Numbered from the stretch's first letter, positions 7,287-14,831 are shown. The stretch is 64,000 nt of DNA from Actinotalea alkalitolerans (GCF_023369855.1 NZ_JAMBPP010000008.1:124001-188000), one strand, 5' to 3'. Notes: generated by a model not told the origin, from the sequence alone. A program made the numbers and translations.

Positions 7287-8114
7287 TCACCCGTTCTCGC
7301 CAGGGACGAGGCCGAAGGTGGCCAGCCACTCGAGGTCGTCGGCGGTGTCGACCCGGTACCCGCCCCCGGTCCCGGCGCAGCGCGCGTTGATGCCGTAGGA
7401 GGTCACAGCGGCGATCACGTTGCTGCCCGCGACGAAGATCGGACCGCCGGAGTCGCCGCTGCACGTGCCGCCGGTCGAGGCGTTGTTGGTGAAGAGCACC
7501 GAGTTGCCGGCCTTCTTCTCGCCGAAGGCGGCGTCCTGGTTGATGATCTTCAGTGTTGCCTGCAGTCGGACGAGCTCGGCCTCGGTCAGGCCGGTCTGCG
7601 CCGGCATGCTGCGCTGCAGCCCGTATCCCACTGCGGTGAACACCTGCCTGTTCTGACCTCTCTTGACGAAGAAGGCGTCGAAGTAGGCGAGGTCGGGCAG
7701 GGCGCCGTACTCGTCCAGCAGCACCGGCTCGTCCAGCACGACCAGACCCAGGTCGTTGAGGTAGAACGCGTCGTCGTCGTAGTCGGGGTGCGTGGAGGCG
7801 GTGCCCTCGATCGAGGTCTCACCACCGGTGGGGTACCCGACCGCCGCGCGGTCGGTGAGGTCCTCCTCGAACCACACCCGGGCCCCGTCGGCCCCGAAGG
7901 TGCAGTGACCGGCCGTCAGGAAGATGGTCGGCGAGACGAGGGTGCCGCTGCACCGCCAGGCGGGTGCGCCGTCGACGTCGGCGATCATCAGCCCGACGTA
8001 GGGGTGCTCGCCGGCGTCCGGCTCGCCGTAGCGGATGGCCGATGCGGGTGATGCGGTTCCGACAACTGCCAGCGCCAGGGCAGCCAGACCGACGAAGAGT
8101 CGAGGTCGACGCAT
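7287..8114 (-). CDS. Secreted trypsin-like serine protease (S1 family)
   Basis: A 275-residue protein. Residues 1-26 form a Sec signal peptide (RRPRLFVGLAALALAVVG followed by SPASA and cleavage). The mature part carries the full triad: His in FLTAGHCTF, Asp in LNDLGLVVL and Ser in GTCSGDSGGPIF. Cysteines near the His (WRCSGTL / GHC) and around the Ser match the disulfides of chymotrypsin-fold enzymes. The activation region IRYGEPDAGEHPY resembles the IVGG-type start without a propeptide of any length. It is exported and probably extracellular. The ribosome-binding site is excellent (CTGGAGGAG just upstream of ATG). A perfect 10-bp inverted repeat lies in its 5' region at 8146-8171. Confidence 0.9.
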   Translation of the reverse strand: MRRPRLFVGLAALALAVVGTASPASAIRYGEPDAGEHPYVGLMIADVDGAPAWRCSGTLVSPTIFLTAGHCTFGADGARVWFEEDLTDRAAVGYPTGGETSIEGTASTHPDYDDDAFYLNDLGLVVLDEPVLLDEYGALPDLAYFDAFFVKRGQNRQVFTAVGYGLQRSMPAQTGLTEAELVRLQATLKIINQDAAFGEKKAGNSVLFTNNASTGGTCSGDSGGPIFVAGSNVIAAVTSYGINARCAGTGGGYRVDTADDLEWLATFGLVPGENG

Positions 8115-8145
8115 GGGATCTCCTCCAGAGGACGGGCACGACGGA

Positions 8146-8171
8146 TGACCCGGGACGTTACTCCCGGGTCA
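8146..8171 (-). promoter_or_regulatory. Perfect 10-bp inverted repeat upstream of the protease gene
   Basis: TGACCCGGGA (8146-8155) and TCCCGGGTCA (8162-8171) are separated by CGTTAC. The repeat lies 32-57 bp upstream of the protease ATG. It could be a repressor operator or, if transcribed, a 5'-leader hairpin. No other gene ends here, so termination of an upstream transcript is less likely. Confidence 0.5.
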
Positions 8172-8415
8172 GGACACCCGCCCTCGGAGAGTCGGGCGCC
8201 GTGAGCTGTCCGAGGGACGTTCGGTCCGGGCGGCCCGGAAGCCCGAGGGCTTAGGCTGCGGTTCACGCACGCAGATCCCCGTGCGACCGTCGTCCGGATG
8301 CCGCGAGACCCGCGGGCCGGGCGCGCCAGTCCCCCGCAGTGCGCCTGCGTGACCCGCGTCGACCTCCTCGACCCTGCGGTACACGGTGGGCGCGACCCGA
8401 ACCTGGAGGTGGCAC

Positions 8416-9888
8416 GTGGCTGATCCCCGCGGCTTCCTGAAGAACCGCGAGCGCGAGCTGCCGGCCAACCGCCCGGTCGACGTCCGCATCCTCGACTGGC
8501 GCGAGGTGCACGAGCACCGCGCCGGGCACCCCGAGGACCTCGCCGTGCTGAACCGCCAGGCCGGGCGCTGCATGGACTGCGGGATCCCGTTCTGCCACAG
8601 CGCGTGCCCGCTGGGGAACCTCATCCCGGAGTGGAACGACCTGGTCTGGCGCGGCCAGTGGGCCGAGGCCAGCGAGCGCATGCACACCACCAACAACTTC
8701 CCGGAGTTCACCGGGCGGCTGTGCCCGGCCCCGTGCGAGGCGTCGTGCGTGCTGGGCATCAACCAGCCCGCGATCACCATCAAGAACGTCGAGGTCGCGA
8801 TCGCCGACGAGGCGTGGTCGCGTGGCCTCGTCACACCCCAGGTGCCGCAGTGGCTGACCGGCAAGACGGTGGCCGTGGTGGGCTCGGGACCCGCCGGCCT
8901 GGCCGTCGCGCAGCAGCTCACCCGGGCCGGCCACACCGTGGCCGTCTACGAGCGGGCCGACAGGATCGGCGGGCTGCTGCGCTACGGCATCCCCGAGTTC
9001 AAGATGGAGAAGCACCACATCGACCGGCGTCTGGAGCAGATGGAGGCCGAGGGCACCCGCTTCCGCCCCGGGGTCGACGTCGGCGGGGACCTCACCGGGC
9101 AGGACCTCCGGGAGAGCTACGACGCGATCGTGCTCGCCGTCGGCTCGACCACCCCGCGTGACCTCCCGGTGCCCGGCCGCGAGCTGGGCGGGATCCTGCA
9201 GGCGATGGAGTTCCTCCCGCCCGCCAACCACGTGGCCGTCGGGGACGAGGTCACCGGTCAGGTCGTGGCGACCGGGAAGGACGTCATCGTCATCGGCGGT
9301 GGCGACACGGGCGCGGACTGCCTGGGCACCGCGGTGCGGCAGGGTGCGCGCTCGGTCACCCAGCTGGAGATCCTTCCTCAGCCTCCGCAGGACCGCCCCG
9401 GCCACCAGCCCTGGCCGACCTTCCCGACGCTCTACAAGGTCACCAGCGCCCACGAGGAGGGTGGCGAGCGTGTCTACGCGGTCAGCACCCAGCAGTTCAC
9501 GGGCGACCAGGACGGTCAGGTCGCGGCGCTGCGGCTGGTCGACGTGGAGATGATCGAGGGCCGGCCGACGCCGGTCGAGGGCACCGAGCGTGACATCCCG
9601 GCCCAGCTCGTGCTGCTCGCGATGGGGTTCATCGGTCCCGAGCAGGGTCCGCTGCTCGACCAGCTCGGGGTGAGCCTGACCGGTCGGGGCACCATCGTGC
9701 GCAGCGACGAGTACGCGACGGACGTCCCCGGGGTGTTCGTCGCCGGTGACGCGGGCCGAGGGCAGTCGCTGATCGTGTGGGCGATCGCCGAGGGACGGGC
9801 GGCCGCCGCGGCGGTCGACGCCTACCTGACGGGCAGCTCGGCGCTTCCCGTGCCGGTCACGGCCTCGACGATGGCGCTGCGGCCGTAG
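8416..9888 (+). CDS. gltD: Glutamate synthase small-subunit (GltD) family flavoprotein
   Basis: A 490-residue protein of normal GltD length. GTG 8416 is chosen because GGAGG at 8405-8409 precedes it by 6 nt. The N-terminal domain has the two iron-sulfur cysteine groups CMDCGIPFCHSACPLGN and CPAPCEASCVLGIN. Next come the FAD dinucleotide fold VVGSGPAGLAVAQ, the conserved GGLLRYGIPEFKMEK, the NADPH fold VIGGGDTGADCLG, and the C-terminal VFVAGDAGRGQSLIVWAI. In glutamate synthase it supplies electrons from NADPH to the large subunit, which makes two glutamates from glutamine and 2-oxoglutarate. The large-subunit gene gltB, normally directly upstream, is absent here: upstream is a divergent protease and downstream a convergent VOC gene 4 bp away. 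It may serve a distant GltB or another partner. Confidence 0.88.
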   Translation: MADPRGFLKNRERELPANRPVDVRILDWREVHEHRAGHPEDLAVLNRQAGRCMDCGIPFCHSACPLGNLIPEWNDLVWRGQWAEASERMHTTNNFPEFTGRLCPAPCEASCVLGINQPAITIKNVEVAIADEAWSRGLVTPQVPQWLTGKTVAVVGSGPAGLAVAQQLTRAGHTVAVYERADRIGGLLRYGIPEFKMEKHHIDRRLEQMEAEGTRFRPGVDVGGDLTGQDLRESYDAIVLAVGSTTPRDLPVPGRELGGILQAMEFLPPANHVAVGDEVTGQVVATGKDVIVIGGGDTGADCLGTAVRQGARSVTQLEILPQPPQDRPGHQPWPTFPTLYKVTSAHEEGGERVYAVSTQQFTGDQDGQVAALRLVDVEMIEGRPTPVEGTERDIPAQLVLLAMGFIGPEQGPLLDQLGVSLTGRGTIVRSDEYATDVPGVFVAGDAGRGQSLIVWAIAEGRAAAAAVDAYLTGSSALPVPVTASTMALRP

Positions 9889-9892
9889 CCGG

Positions 9893-10321
9893 TCAGCGGA
9901 ACAGGCAGAACGGGTGACCCGAGGGGTCACGGAGCACCCGCACGTCGGCCTGCGGCTGGGCGTCGGCGAGCGTCGCGCCCTGGGCCACGGCCCACGCGGT
10001 CGCCGCGTCGAGGTCCTCGACCTGGATGTCGAGGTGCTGGGAGGCGACCTGCTCGCCTGCGACGGCGGGCCACACCGGACGGGCGAAGTGCTGCTCGTAC
10101 TCGAAGCTCAGGGTGGGCCCGGGTTGTCCCCGCGGTGGCCCGATCTGCGCGGAGCCCCCGGGCTCGTCCGGGCCGGGCGGCTCGTCCACACCGACCGGCC
10201 ATCCCAGGAGCCGCGCGTAGAAGTGCGCCAGCCCGTGCGGGTCGTCGGTCCCGACGGTGACCGAGGTCAGTCGGAGGAGTGGTCGCCCGGGGTCGGTTCC
10301 TGCCTGCTCGTGGGTGGCCAT
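9893..10321 (-). CDS. VOC (glyoxalase/bleomycin-resistance-fold) family protein
   Basis: A 142-residue single-domain protein with the two paired beta-alpha-beta-beta-beta modules of the vicinal-oxygen-chelate fold. LTSVTVGTDDPHGLAHFYARLLGWP is the first module; QHLDIQVEDLDAA starts the second; ADVRVLRDPSGHPFCLFR is the typical terminal strand with the DP-GHPF-L signature. The usual metal-binding positions are only partly kept (His in SQHLDI, no clear terminal Glu), so an enzymatic role is uncertain. It is convergent with gltD (4 bp gap) and divergent from the PemK-like gene. Start ATG 10321; the ribosome-binding site is weak. Confidence 0.82.
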   Translation of the reverse strand: MATHEQAGTDPGRPLLRLTSVTVGTDDPHGLAHFYARLLGWPVGVDEPPGPDEPGGSAQIGPPRGQPGPTLSFEYEQHFARPVWPAVAGEQVASQHLDIQVEDLDAATAWAVAQGATLADAQPQADVRVLRDPSGHPFCLFR

Positions 10322-10411
10322 GCGTCCAGGATCGCGCGGCACGGGCGCGCGCGGTAGGTGGGAGAGTGCTCGGGTCGACGGCTCCGAGCCGCCGGGCCGG
10401 GAGGGCAGGTG

Positions 10412-10873
10412 ATGATGGGTACCGACGACTGGTCCGAGGTCGTCGTCCTGCTCGGTGAGCGTGGACGGGAGCTCGTGTCGTCGCCGGCGCTCGTGGCGGG
10501 AGTGCTCGGACTCCTCCTGCTCCTGACGGTCCTCGGGGCCCGCCGTCGCCGTGGTCCCCGGCCGGCGGTCGGCGAGATCTGGTTCGCCCGGGTGCCGTAC
10601 CGCGACGGCACCGGGAGGAAGGACCGTCCCGTCCTGGTGCTGGCCGTCGGCGGACGCCGGTGCACGGTCGCGTCGTTCACCTCGCAGGACCAGGGCGTGC
10701 GGGGAGACCACGTGCGGGTGCCGGACGGCATCCCCGGGCTGAGTCGGACCAGCTGGGTGAGCACCCGTCCGGTGCGACTGCCGCGGTCGGCGATGCGGCG
10801 TCGCACGGGTGCACCGGGTGAGGCGCTGGTGGCCTGGTACGAGGACGCCGTCGAGGGTCGCCGTCGGCGCTGA
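10412..10873 (+). CDS. Membrane-anchored PemK/MazF-like protein
   Basis: A 153-residue protein. ATG 10412 has GGAGG at 10400-10404, spacing 7; the GTG at 10409 is an alternative. Residues ~8-40 contain a hydrophobic helix (LVAGVLGLLLLLTVLG) followed by a positive RRRRGPR stop-transfer, giving one membrane span with the bulk inside. Residues ~48-140 match the PemK/MazF fold: AVGEIWFARVPY, the conserved KDRPVLVLA strand, VASFTSQDQ, and a late SWVSTRPVRLPRSA strand. MazF-type proteins are mRNA endoribonucleases paired with an antitoxin, but no antitoxin gene is adjacent. This membrane-tethered actinobacterial subgroup may not be a toxin. The neighbour downstream is an unrelated acetyltransferase with its own promoter. 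Confidence 0.72.
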   Translation: MMGTDDWSEVVVLLGERGRELVSSPALVAGVLGLLLLLTVLGARRRRGPRPAVGEIWFARVPYRDGTGRKDRPVLVLAVGGRRCTVASFTSQDQGVRGDHVRVPDGIPGLSRTSWVSTRPVRLPRSAMRRRTGAPGEALVAWYEDAVEGRRRR

Positions 10874-10886
10874 GACCGTGGACACC

Positions 10887-10914
10887 GTGACACCCCGGTC
10901 GACATGCGTACGAT
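10887..10914 (+). promoter_or_regulatory. Promoter for a leaderless acetyltransferase mRNA
   Basis: GTGACA (10887-10892) and TACGAT (10909-10914) are 16 bp apart. The -10 ends 7 nt before ATG 10922, so the predicted transcript starts at the initiation codon. No Shine-Dalgarno sequence precedes that ATG, in agreement. Confidence 0.45.
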
Positions 10915-10921
10915 CGTCCAC

Positions 10922-11518
10922 ATGACCGACTCCCCGACCCCGACCGACTACTTCGCCGGTGACCCCCGGAGCAACCACGAGCGGATGCTCGCCGGGGACC
11001 TCTACATCTCCGACGACCCGACGATCCTCGAGGCCCAGAAGACGGCCGTGCGGCTCGCCGCGCGGTTCCTGGCCGTGTACGACCAGGACCCCGACGAGGG
11101 CCAGGTCGTGGCACGGCAGCTCTTCGGCCACCTCGACGAGACCGCGTTCGTGCGCGCCCCCGTCCACGTCGACTACGGCAGCCGCATCACCATCGGTCCC
11201 CGGACCTTCGTCAACATGGGGCTGACCGCGCTCGACGTCGCCGAGATCCGCATCGGTGCCGACTGCCAGATCGGGCCGCACGTCCAGCTGCTCACCCCCA
11301 CCCACCCCGTCGAGCCGCAGCCGCGACGCGACAAGCTCGAGGCGGCCAGACCGATCACCATCGAGGACAACGTGTGGCTCGGCGGGGGAGCGATCATCTG
11401 CCCCGGGGTCACGATCGGCGAGAACAGCGTCATCGGCGCCGGCGCCGTGGTGACCCGCGACGTCCCCGCCAACAGCGTGGCCGTGGGGAACCCGGCCAGG
11501 GTGATCCGCACCATCTGA
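10922..11518 (+). CDS. Sugar O-acetyltransferase (maltose/galactoside acetyltransferase-like, hexapeptide repeat)
   Basis: A 198-residue left-handed beta-helix acetyltransferase. The N-terminal Mac domain reads RMLAGDLYISDDPTILEAQ. Hexapeptide repeats follow from residue ~90 (ITIGPRTFVNMG, IRIGADCQIGPHV). The catalytic His is expected in LLTPTHPVEPQPR, and the terminal coil reads VWLGGGAIICPGVTIGENS then IGAGAVVTRDVPANSVAVGNPARVI. The family transfers acetyl from acetyl-CoA to the 6-OH of glucosides or galactosides in the cytosol. ATG 10922 is preferred to ATG 10904 because the promoter spacing predicts a leaderless transcript from it. A TetR gene follows 14 bp downstream on the same strand and is likely co-transcribed. 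Confidence 0.88.
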   Translation: MTDSPTPTDYFAGDPRSNHERMLAGDLYISDDPTILEAQKTAVRLAARFLAVYDQDPDEGQVVARQLFGHLDETAFVRAPVHVDYGSRITIGPRTFVNMGLTALDVAEIRIGADCQIGPHVQLLTPTHPVEPQPRRDKLEAARPITIEDNVWLGGGAIICPGVTIGENSVIGAGAVVTRDVPANSVAVGNPARVIRTI

Positions 11519-11532
11519 GACGAGGGCAGCCC

Positions 11533-12090
11533 GTGAGAGCTCGCCGTGCCGACCCCGACCGCCGCGACCGGCTGATCGACGTAACCATCGACCTCATCGC
11601 CGAGGTCGGCGTCGCCGGCATCTCCCACCGCAGGATCGCCGCACGCGCCGACGTGCCGCTGGGCTCCATGACCTACCACTTCGAGGGCATGGACCAGCTC
11701 CTGCACGAGGCGTTCACCCGCTTCGCGGAGCGCATCGCGGCGTCCTTCGAGGTGCGTCTGCGCGCGGCCGATGACGTCGACCAGGCCCTCGAGGCGGTCG
11801 CGGACCTGGTGCACGAGCTGTCCGACCCTGCGAGCAGCCGCGACCAGATGGTCAGCTACGAGCTCTACACGCTCGCCGCCCGCGACCCGCGGTACCGCAG
11901 GATCACGACCTCGTGGATGCGCCGCAGCCGCCAGGAGCTCGAGCGGCACTTCGACCCGCGGGTGACCCGGCAGATCGACGCGCTCATCGAGGGGCTCGCC
12001 CTGCACCGCGCGCTGGACGACGAGCCCTTCGACCGGGACCTGACCCTGGAGGCGGTCCGGAAGGTCGCCGCAGCACGACCAGCGCGATGA
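11533..12090 (+). CDS. TetR/AcrR family transcriptional regulator
   Basis: A 185-residue protein. GTG 11533 has GAGGG at 11522-11526, spacing 6. The helix-turn-helix spans residues ~10-55: RRDRLIDVTIDLIAEVGVAG, then SHRRIAARADVPLGSMTYHFEGMDQL, where the YHF motif ends the recognition helix. The C-terminal helical domain resembles the BetI/YcdC-like group with helices rich in Arg/Glu (ELYTLAARDPRYRRITTSWMRRSRQELERH). It follows the acetyltransferase gene closely and may regulate it. Its last ~105 bp overlap the end of the convergent membrane-protein gene. Confidence 0.85.
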   Translation: MRARRADPDRRDRLIDVTIDLIAEVGVAGISHRRIAARADVPLGSMTYHFEGMDQLLHEAFTRFAERIAASFEVRLRAADDVDQALEAVADLVHELSDPASSRDQMVSYELYTLAARDPRYRRITTSWMRRSRQELERHFDPRVTRQIDALIEGLALHRALDDEPFDRDLTLEAVRKVAAARPAR

Positions 12091-12475
12091 CCGCGACGAG
12101 GACGGCGACCCCCGCCGAGATCGCCGACCAGGTCTTCTCGAAGTACCACAGCGGCTCGTACAGGGACGGGATCGGGCCGATCGCCGGGATCTGCACGTAG
12201 ACGCTGAGCAGCACCGCGAGCAGCGAACCCACCGCGACCGCGGCGAAACCCACCCATGCCGCACGGCTCCCGCGGACCGCGACCCACAGGACCACCACGG
12301 CGACCGCGGCCGCCTGCGCCAGGAAGAGCCCGCTGAGCGTGATCCCGCCGTCGGCGAGCAGCGGGGGGCGTTCGAGCGCGAGACGCAGGTGCAGGTACCC
12401 GGAGTACCCCAGCGCGACCGCCCCGAGCAGCCGGAGCACGCCCGAGGTCCGTCCTCCTGATGAACCGCTGACCAC
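11984..12475 (-). CDS. Small integral membrane protein, four predicted spans
   Basis: A 163-residue protein. GTG 12475 is preceded by a near-perfect AGGAGG five bases upstream. Four hydrophobic stretches are visible: VLRLLGAVALGYSGYLHL; LFLAQAAAVAVVVLWVAV; AAWVGFAAVAVGSLLAVLL; and WSAISAGVAVLVAVIALVVL. The loop IPAIGPIPSLYEPLWYFEKT lies between spans 3 and 4, and the tail is Arg/Pro-rich. Its final ~105 bp overlap the TetR gene on the other strand; the last span ends before that overlap, so the tail may be poorly constrained. I do not recognise the family. A frameshifted small gene lies immediately upstream on the same strand. Confidence 0.65.
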   Translation of the reverse strand: MVSGSSGGRTSGVLRLLGAVALGYSGYLHLRLALERPPLLADGGITLSGLFLAQAAAVAVVVLWVAVRGSRAAWVGFAAVAVGSLLAVLLSVYVQIPAIGPIPSLYEPLWYFEKTWSAISAGVAVLVAVIALVVLRRPSGPPPGSGPGRRARRPARGAGRAPR

Positions 12476-12519
12476 GGCGACCTCCTCGTCCGACGCCGGC
12501 GCCCGGCGTGCTCCTGACG

Positions 12520-12781
12520 CTAGGTGACCGCCGTCCGTCCGTCCATGATCGCCTCGTGGGAGGGTGAGGGCTCGGCGAGCGCGAGGGCGACGGCGTCTCC
12601 TCGCGCAGCAGCTCGAGGTACCGCAGGCGCAGACGGTCGCGCGTGGCCTCGGTCCACGGCTCGTAGAGGTCCTCGGGGGGCTGGCTGCTCCGTCGCGGTC
12701 GCGGACCTCGGCGACCAGGTCGAGGCGCTGCGCGACGTCGTCGAGCCGATGAGGGAGGTGTGTGGTCGCGCGACGGCCCAC
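12520..12781 (-). pseudogene. Frameshifted small gene upstream of the membrane-protein gene
   Basis: No single frame is open, but three consecutive protein-like stretches lie end to end on the minus strand. The first is THLPHRLDDVAQRLDLVAEV; the second, after a one-base shift in a run of six C, is PPEDLYEPWTEATRDRLRLR and YLELLRE; the third, after another shift, is DAVALALAEPSPSHEAIMDG, ending in RTAVT and TAG. The Arg/Leu/Glu-rich helices look coding and the order is coherent. GTG at 12781 is a possible start. Either a decayed gene or sequencing errors in homopolymers. The family is not recognised; it may once have been co-transcribed with the membrane protein 45 bp downstream. Confidence 0.45.
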
Positions 12782-12797
12782 CGGGCAGGATGGCCTG

Positions 12798-13379
12798 GTG
12801 CCGATCCTCACCACGCCCGCACTGCCCGTCGGCAGCCTCGCACGGAGGGACCAGCCGGTGCTCGACGCCGGCGCGGCGGTGCTCCGACCATGGGCCCCTA
12901 CCGACGCCGCCGCTGTCGTCGCGGCATATGCCGACCCGAGCATCCAGCAGTGGCACGCGCGCACCTTGAGCCTGCCCGAGGCGCAGGCGTGGATCGCGGA
13001 CTGGCCCGACCGCTGGTCGCACGAGAGTGGCGCCGGCTGGGCCGTCGAGGACGGCGGTCGGGTCGCGGGGCAGGTGAGCCTGCGCCGGGTCCACCTGCAC
13101 GAGGCGTGCGTGGAGCTGTCCTACTGGGTGCTGCCTCCGGCCCGCGGCAGGGGGCTGGCGACCGCATCCCTGACCGCCGTCACGCAGTGGGCCTTCGCCC
13201 TGGGCGTGCACCGCGCCGAGCTGGACCACTCCACGCGCAACCACGCCTCGTGCCGTGTCGCGACGAAGGCGGGGTTCCACGTCGAGGGGACCGCGCTGGC
13301 GCGGGGCCTGCACGCCGACGGCTGGCACGACATGCACCTGCATGCCCGGCTCAGCACCGCACCGGGCGCGGGAGCCTGA
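12798..13379 (+). CDS. GNAT family N-acetyltransferase (RimJ/RimL-like)
   Basis: A 193-residue protein. GTG 12798 has AGGA 7 nt upstream. The acetyltransferase core reads: LDAGAAVLRPWAPTDAAAVVAA (strand 1 and helix 1); GWAVEDGGRVAGQVSL; VELSYWVLPPARGRGLATAS, which contains the acetyl-CoA pyrophosphate loop motif RGRGLA; and HRAELDHSTRNHASCRVATKAGF with the N-x-AS-x-x-V-A-x-K-x-GF signature of RimJ/RimL relatives. The family acetylates N-termini of ribosomal proteins or small-molecule amines; the substrate is unknown. It is a single gene flanked by a decayed gene upstream and DUF1761 downstream. Confidence 0.85.
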   Translation: MPILTTPALPVGSLARRDQPVLDAGAAVLRPWAPTDAAAVVAAYADPSIQQWHARTLSLPEAQAWIADWPDRWSHESGAGWAVEDGGRVAGQVSLRRVHLHEACVELSYWVLPPARGRGLATASLTAVTQWAFALGVHRAELDHSTRNHASCRVATKAGFHVEGTALARGLHADGWHDMHLHARLSTAPGAGA

Positions 13380-13500
13380 GCGCCGGTACTGAGCGCCGGT
13401 GCCGACGGTGCTGGAGGGCTCGCCGTCGAGCTGGCGCCGGGCGTAGCATCCCGGCTCAGCGCCCGTGCCGGGGTGCCTCGACGGGGAGGCGGCGATCATC

Positions 13501-13926
13501 ATGGTTCCGGAGATCAACTGGTGGGCGGTGGTGGTCGCCACCGTGTCGACCATGGTGGTCGGCTCGATCTGGTACGCACCGAAGGTGTTCGGCTCCCGCT
13601 GGGAGCGTCTGGCGAAGATCGAGAGCCCCGCGAACGCCTCTGTCGCGATCGGCGTGACGCTCCTGGTCAGCCTCCTCACCTCGTGGGTCCTGGCGGGGGC
13701 GTCCGCGATCGCGTGGTACTTCTACGGCGGGTCCTTCTTCACGAACGCCGTGGTGACCGCGGTGATCCTCTGGGCGGGCCTGACCGCCGCCCGGTTCATC
13801 ACGCACGACGCCTTCGAGAACCGCCCCTGGCGGCTCACGCTGATGAACGTCGCGCACGAGCTCGTGACGTTCCTCGTCATCGCGGTGATCATCGGGGCGT
13901 TCGGGATCGACTCGCCGGCCGCGTAG
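13501..13926 (+). CDS. DUF1761 family membrane protein
   Basis: A 141-residue, four-span membrane protein. The opening PEINWWAVVVATVSTMVVGSIWY and the following APKVFGSRWERLA are the signature of DUF1761, including the conserved W-Y-x-P-x-x-FG-x-x-W. Further spans are AIGVTLLVSLLTSWVLAGA, FTNAVVTAVILWAGLTAARF and ELVTFLVIAVIIGAFG. Function of the family is unknown. ATG 13501 is used; GGAGG lies 12 nt upstream, longer than ideal, and no better start exists. A 17-bp near-repeat (GGTCAGGCGGGCTGCG twice) follows the stop codon, between this gene and the convergent VOC gene. Confidence 0.85.
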   Translation: MVPEINWWAVVVATVSTMVVGSIWYAPKVFGSRWERLAKIESPANASVAIGVTLLVSLLTSWVLAGASAIAWYFYGGSFFTNAVVTAVILWAGLTAARFITHDAFENRPWRLTLMNVAHELVTFLVIAVIIGAFGIDSPAA

Positions 13927-13950
13927 CGCGTGGTCAGGCGGGCTGCGCGG

Positions 13951-14811
13951 TCAGGCGGGCTGCGTGGTCAGCGCGATGCTGTTGAGCCACGGGTCCTGGG
14001 TGCGCACCGTCGCACCGTCGTCGGCGACCGCGAACCCGGCCAGGCGCAGGCGGTCGCTCACGGCGTCCAGGTCCTCGCGGTCGGGGACGGTGATGGTGAC
14101 CTCGCCGAGCCCCAGGGTCGAGGCCCGGGGGCCGGCGCCCCTGCTGTTCCAGGTGTTGACCGCGAGGTGGTGGTGGTACCCGCCCGCACTGACGAACAGC
14201 GCGCTGGGCATCGCGAACGTGGTCTCGAAGCCGAGGGTGTCGACGTAGAAGCCACGTGCGAGGTCGATGTCGCCGACCTGCAGGTGGACGTGGCCGACCT
14301 TGGCCCGGGCGGCCGTGATGCCGCTCAGCGCGTCCTCGGTGAGGTGCTGCTCGAGGTAGGTCCGCGGGTCCAGGGCGATGGTGTCCATGGCGACCTGCCC
14401 GCCGTCCCAGCGCCAGCCCGAGCGGTCACGGTCGTGGTACAGCTCGATGCCGTTGCCCTCGGGGTCGGTGAAGTAGAACGCGTTGCTCACCAGGTGGTCG
14501 GCGCTCCCGACGAACTGCGAGCGCGGGTGCCGGGAGGCGGTCAGCACGGCGGCCGCGAGGTCGGCCGCGGTCGGGAACAGCACCGCGGTGTGGAACAGGC
14601 CGGCCTGGTGGCGGGCGGGCCGCGGCAGGCCGGGCGTGTGCTGCAGGACGACGACGGCGGTGCGCCCGCGACCCAGGACGACCGAGCCGTCGCCCTCGGT
14701 CACGGTGGTCAGCCCGAGCGCCTCGCGGTAGTACGCGGCCATGCCGGTCAGGTCCTCCACGTGGAGGGCGACGGCGTCGACGTCGGTGACGGCGGGAAGG
14801 AGGTCGGTCAT
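13951..14811 (-). CDS. Two-domain VOC protein, catechol 2,3-dioxygenase (CatE)-like
   Basis: A 286-residue protein with two VOC domains. The N-terminal domain reads ALHVEDLTGMAAYYREALGL ... GLFHTAVLFP ... FYFTDPEGNGIELYHDR. The C-terminal domain reads GHVHLQVGDIDLARGFYVDTLGFE ... YHHHLAVNTWN ... TQDPWLNSIALT. Extradiol dioxygenases use two His and a Glu: candidates are His in FHTAV, Glu in GIELY and His in VGHVHL. The CatE-like family is often annotated as ring-cleaving, but many are quinone or thiol-stress proteins next to MarR regulators. It is divergent from a MarR gene, with two matching operators in the gap, so induction by a phenolic or quinone is likely. A 7-codon leader ORF overlaps its ATG. 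Confidence 0.85.
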   Translation of the reverse strand: MTDLLPAVTDVDAVALHVEDLTGMAAYYREALGLTTVTEGDGSVVLGRGRTAVVVLQHTPGLPRPARHQAGLFHTAVLFPTAADLAAAVLTASRHPRSQFVGSADHLVSNAFYFTDPEGNGIELYHDRDRSGWRWDGGQVAMDTIALDPRTYLEQHLTEDALSGITAARAKVGHVHLQVGDIDLARGFYVDTLGFETTFAMPSALFVSAGGYHHHLAVNTWNSRGAGPRASTLGLGEVTITVPDREDLDAVSDRLRLAGFAVADDGATVRTQDPWLNSIALTTQPA

Positions 14812-14831
14812 GTCAGCCTCACGTGGGTCAT
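14808..14831 (-). CDS. Seven-codon upstream ORF overlapping the CatE-like start
   Basis: ATG at 14831 reads MTHVRLT and stops at a TGA that overlaps the CatE-like ATG as ATGA. A GGAG lies upstream of the small ORF, and a GAGG inside it serves the main gene. This could couple translation of the main gene to the leader or be incidental. Confidence 0.35.
   Translation of the reverse strand: MTHVRLT

Noticed and set aside
13927-13972. GGTCAGGCGGGCTGCG near-repeat between DUF1761 and the VOC gene
   Set aside because: Two short copies partly inside the VOC coding end; no sign of a mobile element or regulatory site.
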